A program made the position numbers and the translations under genes. From Acetobacterium tundrae (GTDB taxonomy: Bacteria > Bacillota > Clostridia > Eubacteriales > Eubacteriaceae), in the NCBI RefSeq assembly GCF_008086615.1, contig NZ_RXYB01000010.1, positions 51,079 through 115,078 of the forward strand: DNA of 64,000 nucleotides, read 5' to 3'. Below are positions 9,205 through 15,603 of this stretch, in pieces (position 1 is the stretch's first letter; every line of letters begins with the position of its first letter). The notes under the pieces are model-generated. The model was not told the origin of the DNA, ran no database searches, and saw only the letters and a program-made list of their open reading frames with translations.

Positions 9205-10068
9205 CTATTTACCTGCGTCTCTTCCATTACTGGGAATATAAATCTGAATACTCTGCTCAGTTTTAGCTTCTCTATCATCTTTTATCACCGTTTCAGCTTT
9301 AAGTTTATCAATCCGGGCTTTCTGCTCAACCGTTGCAAGATCCATATGATCTGCCAGCCATTGGAGTGCCTTCATGCGATCAGCCAGTTTGATGCTTGCT
9401 CCATCCTTCCCCTGTTTTACTTCGGTTAGAATGGATCCATCAACTTCATCGGACTCTCTGAATTCCACGGCATTTACTTCTTTAGTGAGTTGTATTTCTT
9501 TGCCATCGTCATCTTTGACCTTCACTGGACCGAAAGCGCCCATTACTTGAACCTCCCTTCGGCCAAAAGAAAGAAAGTCTGTAATATCCGAAAATGCGAT
9601 ATCCCAATACTTCTGAAAGATGTCTTCCTCACTAATGAAGGACCGAACATAGCGTTTTTGCTTAAGGTTCATGATTTCATCCTTTACCTTATCATTTCTT
9701 AGCATCCTGCAACCATTTGCCATAGCCGATTCGTAGTCACATCCATATGCTTTCTGGTAGCTCCTTGTTGCGTTGAATGACTTGCTATAATACAAACAAA
9801 AAAGCCGCTGTTCATCAGTTAAATCAAGGTTTTCAATGACCGATTCGACCTCTGGAATAGAAGCTTTTTTTTTGAAACGTTCATTTGAATTTTTGTTTGC
9901 AACGTTGCGTTTTTCTGTTTGCAACGTTGCATCCCATTTATACCGCTTTTTCCAGCTACGAATAGTACCTTCCGGTATTTGGAGAGTAGCAGCAATCTCA
10001 ACTAATTTCATGCCTTTTTCATATAGTTTTTTAGCTTGTTCTATCTTTTCATTCGGTGCTTTTGGCAA
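9205..10068 (-). CDS. terS: terminase small subunit
   Basis: This 287-residue protein is of the PBSX XtmA (terminase_2) type. The N-terminal part is a helix-turn-helix (KLVEIAATLQIPEGTIRSWKKRY, residues about 21-43, split here into IAATLQIPEGTI and RSWKKRY) for recognising the packaging site. The middle has LTDEQRLFCLYYSKSFNATRS, followed by AYGCDYESAMANGCRMLRN, the classic terminase small-subunit pattern. The start is TTG at 10068, supported by AGGTGGTGAG upstream. It forms a ring with TerL to start packaging. A terminator separates it from the cargo gene upstream. Confidence 0.88.
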   Translation of the reverse strand: MPKAPNEKIEQAKKLYEKGMKLVEIAATLQIPEGTIRSWKKRYKWDATLQTEKRNVANKNSNERFKKKASIPEVESVIENLDLTDEQRLFCLYYSKSFNATRSYQKAYGCDYESAMANGCRMLRNDKVKDEIMNLKQKRYVRSFISEEDIFQKYWDIAFSDITDFLSFGRREVQVMGAFGPVKVKDDDGKEIQLTKEVNAVEFRESDEVDGSILTEVKQGKDGASIKLADRMKALQWLADHMDLATVEQKARIDKLKAETVIKDDREAKTEQSIQIYIPSNGRDAGK

Positions 10069-10102
10069 CTCTCACCACCTCTCATTCGTCAGTTTTTGCA
10101 TT

Positions 10103-10124
10103 AAAAAAGACACCCAGAGGTGCC
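10103..10124 (-). terminator. Rho-independent terminator, copy 1 of a pair
   Basis: On the minus strand GGCACC and GGTGTC pair around a 4-base loop (one G-T wobble) and six T follow. It lies just downstream of the membrane-protein gene that ends at 10157. About 39 bases here (10091-10130) are nearly identical to the terminator at 11413-11434. Confidence 0.75.
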
Positions 10125-10156
10125 GCTATTCTACATTTTATATTATGCTAATCACG

Positions 10157-10804
10157 TCATTTTTTCTTTTTCAATTCTTCAATTCTATTTTTTATTATAA
10201 CTTTTTTTATTTCCAACAACTTATCATTAAACAACAATACATCTAAATATTCTTCCCTAATTTTGTCATCCTTTTTATCAGCAGCATAAACTGCTTTCAT
10301 TAAAATTAACAATACAAATACTGTGATATCTGCAAACAAAGCAAAAAAGACTACAAAAGAAACTACTTTATACAAAATAACATTATCACTAATCATAGCT
10401 TGTTTAATAGGATCAAAAAAAGCATCGATAATACCATCGGTTAAATAAAACGAAATAAGAATTCCGACTAAAGACATTTTCCAATCTGCAAGTTTTTTAT
10501 GTTGTTCATTTTCTTTAGTATATTCAGTAGAAATTTCCTTGTCAATAATTACATATTCAATATCTAGAGCATCTATTTCATCAATAGATTGATATTCATT
10601 TTCATAAACTCTATATGCATAAGAAAGAATTTCAAAGTCACCATATTCTAATTTTGCTTTTTTGAGTTTATCTATTTCCCATTTTTTCTTATCTAATCCT
10701 TTTCTATCTTTTTTACCTATGTATCTAAACACCACAATTATTGCTATAAGAACTAATACGGGTGAGAATACCAATAAACCACTAACTAATAAATCACTTA
10801 CCAT
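10157..10804 (-). CDS. three-helix membrane protein, phage cargo gene (unknown function)
   Basis: This 215-residue protein begins at the ATG at 10804 after GGAGG. Predicted membrane segments lie at about residues 6-27, 108-125 and 145-170, with a charged domain (30-105) between the first two and a Lys/Glu-rich helix at the end. The gene has its own SigA promoter (10825-10853) and its own terminator, lies between late regulator and terS, and is more AT-rich than the structural genes. This is the layout of a moron (lysogenic conversion gene). A role such as superinfection exclusion is possible but unproven. No family was recognised. Confidence 0.7.
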   Translation of the reverse strand: MVSDLLVSGLLVFSPVLVLIAIIVVFRYIGKKDRKGLDKKKWEIDKLKKAKLEYGDFEILSYAYRVYENEYQSIDEIDALDIEYVIIDKEISTEYTKENEQHKKLADWKMSLVGILISFYLTDGIIDAFFDPIKQAMISDNVILYKVVSFVVFFALFADITVFVLLILMKAVYAADKKDDKIREEYLDVLLFNDKLLEIKKVIIKNRIEELKKKK

Positions 10805-10824
10805 AATCAACCTCCATCTCATAA

Positions 10825-10853
10825 ATTATATACTTATGTAAATATAATTTCAA
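10825..10853 (-). promoter_or_regulatory. SigA promoter of the membrane cargo gene
   Basis: On the minus strand TTGAAA (10848-10853) and TATAAT (10825-10830) are spaced by 17 bases. Transcription would start about 15 bases before the ATG's ribosome binding site. An imperfect inverted repeat (TTGAACAACA/TGTTGAA) overlaps the -35 box and may be an operator. Confidence 0.7.
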
Positions 10854-10897
10854 CAAAATGTTGTTCAATTCAGCAACTTCCACATTTTAAATTCAAA

Positions 10898-11080
10898 TCA
10901 TTCGTTCTGTTTTATTTCCATGTCCTCAACCACGTAATCCCAACCTTTGAAACCACAGATGAAACAGGATTCCATGATCTTTTGATTTGGATCGAATCGT
11001 TTGATCATTTGATGCTCGTCCTCCAGAATCACATCCGCGCACCGATTGCACAACGTCAATATCTCTTTATGGATCTTCAT
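10898..11080 (-). CDS. small zinc-ribbon-like phage protein
   Basis: This 60-residue protein has two CxxC pairs, CNRC near residue 11 and CFIC near residue 39, with the spacing of a small zinc ribbon. It overlaps the preceding small Cys-rich gene by 14 bases. Function unknown; it belongs to the series of tiny metal-binding-like proteins typical of clostridial phage genomes. Confidence 0.6.
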   Translation of the reverse strand: MKIHKEILTLCNRCADVILEDEHQMIKRFDPNQKIMESCFICGFKGWDYVVEDMEIKQNE

Positions 11081-11204
11081 GATTACACCCTTGGCAGATC
11101 AAACACCCGGTAGCTTTATATGGGTCCTTTAGGGTTCGCTTATCGAGGCACTCGCCGTCCCGGTAGTGTTCACATTCTGTTTTTTCACATTTGTTGTCTA
11201 TCAT
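11067..11204 (-). CDS. 45-residue Cys-rich phage microprotein
   Basis: This short frame reads from ATG 11204 to TAA 11067. It has six cysteines arranged as C-x4-C, then CLD and CLICQGC near the end, suggesting metal binding. The ribosome binding site is weak (GGTG), but the stop overlaps the next gene start and the Cys spacing argues for a real protein. Function unknown. Confidence 0.5.
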   Translation of the reverse strand: MIDNKCEKTECEHYRDGECLDKRTLKDPYKATGCLICQGCNHEDP

Positions 11205-11206
11205 CT

Positions 11207-11389
11207 TTAACACCATTCTTTCTTCATTGTGATAAAATTATCGTATTCCCCATCAAAGTAGACTACACAGCCGCCTTTAAATATCCACTCAAGATCTTCT
11301 TTTGATAGTTCTATTTCCTCAAATGCTATACTTCTTGAAACAGACGTGCGACCATCAAAGGTATTTGGTATTCGATTTATATTTTCCAT
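11207..11389 (-). CDS. small phage protein of unknown function
   Basis: This 60-residue acidic protein starts at ATG 11389, preceded by AAAGGAGTGG. A longer frame would run back through the terminator at 11413-11434 without a ribosome binding site. The sequence shows an LSKEDLEWIFKGGCVVYF stretch but no recognisable domain. It lies 2 bases upstream of the next Cys-rich gene. Confidence 0.5.
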   Translation of the reverse strand: MENINRIPNTFDGRTSVSRSIAFEEIELSKEDLEWIFKGGCVVYFDGEYDNFITMKKEWC

Positions 11390-11412
11390 AGTTCCACTCC
11401 TTTTTTTGCATG

Positions 11413-11434
11413 AAAAAAGACACCCTGAGGTGCC
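11413..11434 (-). terminator. Rho-independent terminator, copy 2 of a pair
   Basis: On the minus strand GGCACC pairs with GGTGTC around a short loop, followed by six T. It directly follows the stop of the membrane-protein gene at 11436 and is nearly identical to the terminator at 10103-10124. Confidence 0.75.
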
Positions 11435-11435
11435 A

Positions 11436-12047
11436 CTATTGCTTAACAATTAGCTTTCTTATTTCCTCCAATTTTTCACGTCTACTAATTTCATCAAATA
11501 AACAATTAAGGATCAATAAATATTTCTTCTTCCAAAGTAGAACGCTCTTCTTCCTTAACGATAATTGTTCTAATAATCCGTCTATTTCTTTAAGGAAAAA
11601 AAGAAAAGCTAAGCCTAAAGAAATGCAAACTGTCACATATTTAGTAACAGCTGGATCCAAATTGGGAAAAGTTTTAAATTTTAATAATTTTTCAGGATAT
11701 AAACTTACAAAAATTCCCATAATAGTTAAAAAGCAAGCAATCATTGTCCTAGAATTATTGAGAAATTCACTAATTTGAGGTTTATATTCATTATCTTTAT
11801 CAATTTTTCTTTCAATTAGAAAAATTATCTTTTTTAGATGAAAAATATTATATTTCTCGTCTTTAAAGAATACTGAAAACTTTTCGAAAATCCTGTCATA
11901 TTCAAAATATTCTGCACTTGCTTCTATTTCGAATTTCTTTTTAAACCAGCCGAACTTTTTAAAGAAAAATCCCTTGATTTTATGATTTTTAAAGAGCTTT
12001 TCCAACTCGGTATTATAATAAACCTTCTGATTCTCAATAATTGCCAT
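11436..12047 (-). CDS. two-helix membrane protein, second phage cargo gene
   Basis: This 203-residue protein starts at ATG 12047 after GGAGGG. The N-terminal 95 residues are soluble and basic (GFFFKKFGWFKKKFE), two membrane helices lie at about 102-118 and 136-154, and a Lys/Glu-rich helical tail follows. It resembles the first cargo gene in length, order of parts and helical tail, and ends at a near-identical terminator, though the sequences are not clearly homologous. An extended -10 (TGGTATAAA, 12093-12101) may give it its own promoter. A phage-conferred membrane trait is likely; no family recognised. Confidence 0.65.
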   Translation of the reverse strand: MAIIENQKVYYNTELEKLFKNHKIKGFFFKKFGWFKKKFEIEASAEYFEYDRIFEKFSVFFKDEKYNIFHLKKIIFLIERKIDKDNEYKPQISEFLNNSRTMIACFLTIMGIFVSLYPEKLLKFKTFPNLDPAVTKYVTVCISLGLAFLFFLKEIDGLLEQLSLRKKSVLLWKKKYLLILNCLFDEISRREKLEEIRKLIVKQ

Positions 12048-12064
12048 TTTCCCTCCATACAATA

Positions 12065-12256
12065 TTATTTTACCTTAATTAGTATGAAGTATTTTATACC
12101 ATTTCTCTTAAGCTTTAATTGTTTTAATCGATATTGTTTCAATCGATATTGTTTCAAATCTTCGACTGATTTATTTTTTCCTATTCTAATAATAGCACAC
12201 CTAAACCATGCATTGGAACACATCTTACCAGCAAAACACCCGCATTCCACCAGCAT
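12065..12256 (-). CDS. possible small Cys-containing phage protein
   Basis: This is a 63-codon frame starting at ATG 12256, right after the stop of the late regulator (TAAAATG). The first 30 residues contain four Cys (VECGCFAGKMCSNAWFRC). The rest is basic and includes the in-frame tandem 15-base repeat, giving LKQYR twice. The ribosome binding site (GCGGGT) is weak and the end overlaps a possible promoter for the next gene, so it may be a decaying or spurious gene. Confidence 0.35.
   Translation of the reverse strand: MLVECGCFAGKMCSNAWFRCAIIRIGKNKSVEDLKQYRLKQYRLKQLKLKRNGIKYFILIKVK
12126..12155. repeat. tandem 15-base repeat (two copies)
   Basis: AATCGATATTGTTTC occurs twice head to tail. 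The unit is a multiple of three, so in the minus frame it duplicates the residues LKQYR. Likely a recent slippage duplication. Confidence 0.8.
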
Positions 12257-12257
12257 T

Positions 12258-12689
12258 TTACCCGCATGCTCTTTCGTGCGTGGAAATCATATCCAGTTGA
12301 TCCAGCGTCACTTCTATTTTCTTCTGAACCGTTCTTTCATCAAGCTCCATTTTGTCTGCGATTTCCCGCCAGGTCATTTTTCTGAAATATCGGTCTTCAA
12401 TAATGCTTTTAAGTTCCGGTGACATCATCGGCATTAATCGATCCACTACCTCAATATCTGCCTCAGCCAGCTTTCTTTTTTTCTCAAGCTGCACGATTTC
12501 TTTATCTTCAAGGTGACGTATGGCCGTTCTCTCTGTGCTGCTCCCGCCACCATGAACAACAGGGGTTAGTGACAATTGCTGTGTGTATGACGGGTCAATC
12601 TGTTCTCTAAGCAATTTAATCTCACGATCTATGAAAATAATCGCAATTTTATTATCCATATACTTTTCGAAAAAGTTTCTAACTTGCAC
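12258..12689 (-). CDS. ArpU/RinA-like late transcription regulator
   Basis: This 143-residue protein is mostly helical and ends in a sigma-70 region 4-like helix-turn-helix (MTWREIADKMELDERTVQKK, near residues 109-128). Proteins of this kind (ArpU, RinA) lie immediately before terS in phages of Firmicutes and switch on the packaging and structural operon. The start is GTG at 12689 after GGGGGAG. Here two cargo cassettes separate it from terS. A promoter on the opposite strand has its -35 box on top of this gene's start codon. Confidence 0.75.
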   Translation of the reverse strand: MQVRNFFEKYMDNKIAIIFIDREIKLLREQIDPSYTQQLSLTPVVHGGGSSTERTAIRHLEDKEIVQLEKKRKLAEADIEVVDRLMPMMSPELKSIIEDRYFRKMTWREIADKMELDERTVQKKIEVTLDQLDMISTHERACG

Positions 12690-12713
12690 GTATTCTCCCC
12701 CTTATGGTATAAT
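12684..12713 (+). promoter_or_regulatory. strong extended -10 promoter on the plus strand
   Basis: TTGCAC (12684-12689), an 18-base spacer, and TATAAT (12708-12713) preceded by TGG, a perfect extended -10. It points away from the late regulator gene, whose start codon it overlaps. Nothing but a short hairpin RNA lies downstream. Confidence 0.65.
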
Positions 12714-12719
12714 GACTTA

Positions 12720-12781
12720 ACCAGTATTCGAGAGAGAATACACCAGAATGTTTCCTATGGCAGTAGGAGCATTCTTTTTTT
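12720..12781 (+). ncRNA. candidate 62-nt prophage small RNA
   Basis: Starting about 7 bases after the plus-strand -10 box, the predicted RNA holds one hairpin (GTATTC/GAATAC, loop GAGAGA, 12724-12741) and then a terminator hairpin (AGAATG..TCCTA/TAGGA..CATTCT, loop TGGCAG, 12745-12775) followed by six T. No open frame lies on this strand. It would be transcribed against the leader of the late regulator mRNA. Complete promoter and terminator this close together argue for a dedicated RNA, but no family is recognised. Confidence 0.5.
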
Positions 12782-12784
12782 AAT

Positions 12785-12937
12785 TCACTCGCTATCTTGC
12801 AACTTTTTCCCCTGGAACAAATGGCATCGATTTTCTCTGTGGGCCGTAGCCGAAGCTGAGCAATTATTCTTGAAAAATTTATGGTCATAATACAAACATT
12901 TTACACGCTTACAATGATCTTGTTTTTTAGTTTTCAT
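12785..12937 (-). CDS. 50-residue Cys/His-rich phage protein
   Basis: This frame starts at ATG 12937 with an excellent GGAGG ribosome binding site. The product has Cys and His at zinc-finger spacing (HCKRVKC, CSASATAH, RCHLF). Its stop lies next to the T-run of the plus-strand terminator. It follows the radical SAM gene by about 20 bases and is probably co-transcribed with it. Function unknown. Confidence 0.6.
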   Translation of the reverse strand: MKTKKQDHCKRVKCLYYDHKFFKNNCSASATAHRENRCHLFQGKKLQDSE

Positions 12938-12958
12938 TTTTTTCCTCCATATTCTCAA

Positions 12959-13813
12959 TTATGTTCCAAAATTTCTAAAATCGGTCCCACTCTTCATATG
13001 TGCTTCAACCGCCGCTGGTCTTTGCCATGATCTGCAAAATGCGTTCCATTCCTTCGAATAAGTTGTCTTTGTTCCTGTAAAGTCCCGATAAAGCTGAGCA
13101 AACGGCATAGCACCAGCTGTCCATATTCTTCTTAACCGTTCTTCATTTTTACTCATATCATCACCTATCAATGCATAACATTTAATATGGTGCCGGGTGA
13201 ATCCTGCATCAACCAACTTTTTACAAGCCTTTTCGAAAGTGGTTAAAGCTCCATCAGTATCACAAGCCAACCATAATTCTTTGATCCTGAGTCCGCGGAC
13301 ATTCTCGACAAAATGGTCGTCCAATAGATCAGGTTCCAAGCCACCTTTAAAGCATATTTGCTTTTGAGCTTTCAGCATTTCAAAAACCTTATCTTTATGT
13401 GATTTGGACGTTTGTAGAAAATTATTATCCTGTATAATATTTCCCGTAACGATTGGTAGTTCCACAAGCTTACCTTCAATTTTGGGAACGATGCACCATG
13501 GGCAGTTATTATTGCAACCTCTTGATGAAAAGATGATATTTTTTTTGATGTATAATCCTTGTTCAAATCCGACCGTTGGCGATTTAAAAGCTGGGCCACC
13601 TAATCTTACCGGTTTATCTGTGGCTCCTCTAAATTGATATGCCAGGTCCTCACAAAATGCTTTATCCCAAGTAAAAATGCAAGAGATGTGGACTTCATCG
13701 AATTCAGGAAATAAACTCAGCATCGGCACTTGCTTAATCCCATTAGCGCAATAAGCCAGCGGATCCGTCGGTGTGTAGCTAGTTTTCTTTGGAAAAACTC
13801 TTAAGATCCTCAT
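12959..13813 (-). CDS. phage-type radical SAM protein
   Basis: This 284-residue protein has a CxxxCxxC iron-sulfur motif (Cys100, Cys104, Cys107 in SSRGCNNNCPWCIVP). The N-terminal MRILRVFPKKTSYTPTDPLA and EVHISCIFTWD segments, and LGGPAF just before the motif, match a radical SAM family that I recall being common in phage genomes and whose reaction is unknown. GGLEPDLLDDHF and CYALIGDD resemble later barrel strands. The start is ATG 13813, overlapping the stop of the 27-residue gene (ATGA), with GGAAGGGG upstream; a longer frame would run through that small gene. It sits among small Cys-rich proteins and RusA. The substrate cannot be read from sequence. Confidence 0.8.
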   Translation of the reverse strand: MRILRVFPKKTSYTPTDPLAYCANGIKQVPMLSLFPEFDEVHISCIFTWDKAFCEDLAYQFRGATDKPVRLGGPAFKSPTVGFEQGLYIKKNIIFSSRGCNNNCPWCIVPKIEGKLVELPIVTGNIIQDNNFLQTSKSHKDKVFEMLKAQKQICFKGGLEPDLLDDHFVENVRGLRIKELWLACDTDGALTTFEKACKKLVDAGFTRHHIKCYALIGDDMSKNEERLRRIWTAGAMPFAQLYRDFTGTKTTYSKEWNAFCRSWQRPAAVEAHMKSGTDFRNFGT

Positions 13814-13893
13814 TGCTTCCCCTTCCCGCAGAAAAACGCACAGATCAGGATATTCCCGCTGTAGTTCGGGCAGCTCTCGCATTTTATTTTCAT
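13810..13893 (-). CDS. 27-residue Cys-rich microprotein coupled to the radical SAM gene
   Basis: The frame runs from ATG 13893 to TGA 13810 and codes MKIKCESCPNYSGN and then ICAFFCGKGKQ, with four cysteines (CxxC and CxxxC). It has a full ribosome binding site (GAGGTGAAAGC) and overlaps both neighbours by ATGA. This arrangement makes it a real translated frame. It may be a minimal zinc-binding peptide as often seen in phages; a peptide substrate of the adjacent radical SAM enzyme is a less likely alternative. Confidence 0.6.
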   Translation of the reverse strand: MKIKCESCPNYSGNILICAFFCGKGKQ

Positions 13894-14291
13894 GCTTTCA
13901 CCTCAAAATTTTCACATCTGCAGTAATGTGTCATTTCGTCGCAAGTGTTATATTCGCAAGTGCCGGTTACATTTTTTCGAAGACATTTATTTTCACAAAC
14001 CCCATCAGGTTCGCACAATTGGTATTTATATTTGCAAATATCACATTTATAATCAATCCACCATTCTTGTATCCAATCTTCTGTGTATCCTTCACCTCGC
14101 TCATAATATTCAGAATTGCAAAACTCTTCAAGAACCGGTTGACATTTTTCGCATTCCTTTGTGTAACCTATATCCCCTAACTCATTACCGGCCTTATCGT
14201 GATATTTCTCACCTTTCTGGATAATCGCTCCACATAATTCGCATTTATGCTCTTTTCGAGCGGTTCGCACTGTATCTCTATAAAAACTCAC
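13890..14291 (-). CDS. Cys-rich multi-zinc-ribbon phage protein
   Basis: This 133-residue protein has about 17 cysteines in CxxC-type pairs: CELCG (17-21), CEKC (47-50), CDICK (83-87) and several more to the end (CRCENF). The first half looks like a zinc ribbon found in phage proteins that read RTARKEHKCELCG. Both ends overlap neighbours by ATGA. It probably binds zinc and nucleic acid, but its role is unknown. Confidence 0.7.
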   Translation of the reverse strand: MSFYRDTVRTARKEHKCELCGAIIQKGEKYHDKAGNELGDIGYTKECEKCQPVLEEFCNSEYYERGEGYTEDWIQEWWIDYKCDICKYKYQLCEPDGVCENKCLRKNVTGTCEYNTCDEMTHYCRCENFEVKA

Positions 14292-14680
14292 GTTTCCACC
14301 TCCACGATCTCTACCAACACGCCGGGTTTATCCTTGTTAACCTCGAAATGGTCCTCAAAACCGGTGATATTCTTCCATCCGTCATTTTCCAGAACACCGA
14401 TCTTGACCAGCGCGTCTTGAATGAATTTCTTTGCAAATGCGATATTGTCGAGATCACGCTTTTTATCATGCTCAACCCAAGTGTATTTGATATGGACCGG
14501 GTTGCTGATCTGAATGCCTCTGAGCTTATTCATCGCACAATATGCGACATATTGATCTGTTTCATCTTTAAGCTTTGCGCCCTTCTGCCGGTGGGTTCTA
14601 TTGGCACGGGTGTATTCATTTAAACCCGGCAGTTTCCCCGGAATGAAGAAAGAGTAAATACCGTCGCTGAAGCTACTCAT
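14288..14680 (-). CDS. rusA: RusA-family Holliday junction resolvase
   Basis: This 130-residue protein has the RusA layout: FFIPGKLPGLNEY near residues 11-23, a helical basic segment, then HDKKRDLDNIAFAKKFIQDAL with catalytic Asp residues in RDLDN (75-79), and a last ENDGWKNI segment. RusA cuts four-way junctions during phage recombination and before packaging. The start is ATG 14680 with GGGTGAG; it overlaps the excisionase-like gene by 8 bases. The length is normal. Confidence 0.88.
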   Translation of the reverse strand: MSSFSDGIYSFFIPGKLPGLNEYTRANRTHRQKGAKLKDETDQYVAYCAMNKLRGIQISNPVHIKYTWVEHDKKRDLDNIAFAKKFIQDALVKIGVLENDGWKNITGFEDHFEVNKDKPGVLVEIVEVET

Positions 14681-14900
14681 TGTTCTCACCCAGATATTCT
14701 CTTAGCTGGCTTTCGGTAACAAAATAATCTCGCCCATGCATTCGGTATGGGTATGATTTTATTTTTCCCGCTCTCAAATACCTTTGAACCGTCGCAACGC
14801 TAACTCCTAAAATCTTTGATAAATGCTTTATTGTGAAAGCTTTTTCTCCCATCATTGTGGTGCTGATGCATTCCGCATTTTCTAAATCTTGTTTGGTCAT
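14673..14900 (-). CDS. excisionase/MerR-like helix-turn-helix protein
   Basis: This 75-residue protein starts at ATG 14900, overlapping the previous stop (ATGA). It contains FTIKHLSKILGVSVATVQRYLRAG (helix-turn-helix, about residues 22-45) and then a wing with YPYRMHGRDYFVTESQLREYL, the usual pattern of the helix_turn_helix_17 excisionase-type DNA-binding domain. It lies in the middle of the recombination operon, so it may regulate replication or late genes rather than excision. Confidence 0.75.
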   Translation of the reverse strand: MTKQDLENAECISTTMMGEKAFTIKHLSKILGVSVATVQRYLRAGKIKSYPYRMHGRDYFVTESQLREYLGENNE

Positions 14901-15403
14901 GATTTTACTTCCCGTCGATATGCAAGCCAATATTCGCCATAGTGATAATCTTGTGGATTTGAAGCGATATGTTTTGCTAAAATCGCCCAGCGATTGCCAA
15001 TGCCCTGCAAGTTTACATGCCAGTAAGGCTTCCCGCTCATCTCTTTTAATTCATCAATGGTCAAAGGCTTATTTTCCAAATCCTCTAAGGTTATTCCGGC
15101 ATCCTCATACCTTTTGAGTCGTCCTCTCAGTTCAGCGGCCTGCACCGCTACTGTATATAAAATAGCCAGCTCACAATCACATTCCACGCAGCTATCACCT
15201 TCCAAAATGTCTTCTGGTGTTGGCGAACAGCCTTTTTCCTTTGCTTGTTCTGCGGTATACTCACAAAGATCAATATTTTCTTGCCCATTCCCATATCTCA
15301 AATAGGCCCTTCTATCTTTACAATATGCATAATTCAGCATCGTTTCAGTGTTGTTTTTCGGTTCATCTGTTGTTAACCGCGTAATTTCCATTGGATCTTT
15401 CAT
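14897..15403 (-). CDS. conserved phage protein of unknown function
   Basis: This 168-residue protein belongs to a type often met in Firmicutes phages: an N-terminal ITRLTTDEPKNNTETMLNYA, a central Cys cluster (CVECDC near residue 73) and RLKRYEDAGITLEDLE near residue 95, ending with KPYWHVNLQG and WAILAKHI. No biochemical role is known to me. Its start overlaps the stop of the XRE gene upstream (ATGA). Confidence 0.65.
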   Translation of the reverse strand: MKDPMEITRLTTDEPKNNTETMLNYAYCKDRRAYLRYGNGQENIDLCEYTAEQAKEKGCSPTPEDILEGDSCVECDCELAILYTVAVQAAELRGRLKRYEDAGITLEDLENKPLTIDELKEMSGKPYWHVNLQGIGNRWAILAKHIASNPQDYHYGEYWLAYRREVKS

Positions 15404-15603
15404 TTCTCATCCTCCACTCTCACAAATTGAATCTTAATTCCCATAACTCCCAGTACCCTGCCAAATGTGATCATTTGCGGATCCCTCTGACCGTTCTCGT
15501 AATAACTGATGGTTCTTCCAGTAATGCCGGCTTTAAGGGCTAATTCCTCCTGCGTCATTCCGCATCGTGTACGTTCTTTCTTGATTAACTCGCCGATTGT
15601 CAT
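15400..15603 (-). CDS. small XRE-family regulator
   Basis: This 67-residue protein is almost only a Cro/CI-type helix-turn-helix (MTQEELALKAGITGRTISYY, residues 16-35). It overlaps the replication-initiator gene by 4 bases and the next gene by 4 bases. Being inside the replication module, it may control that module or host genes. Confidence 0.75.
   Translation of the reverse strand: MTIGELIKKERTRCGMTQEELALKAGITGRTISYYENGQRDPQMITFGRVLGVMGIKIQFVRVEDEK

Noticed and set aside
12679..12888. 69-codon minus-strand frame across the small RNA hairpins
   Set aside because: It has no ribosome binding site, its start is inside the better 50-codon Cys/His gene, and its sequence is explained by the two plus-strand hairpins.
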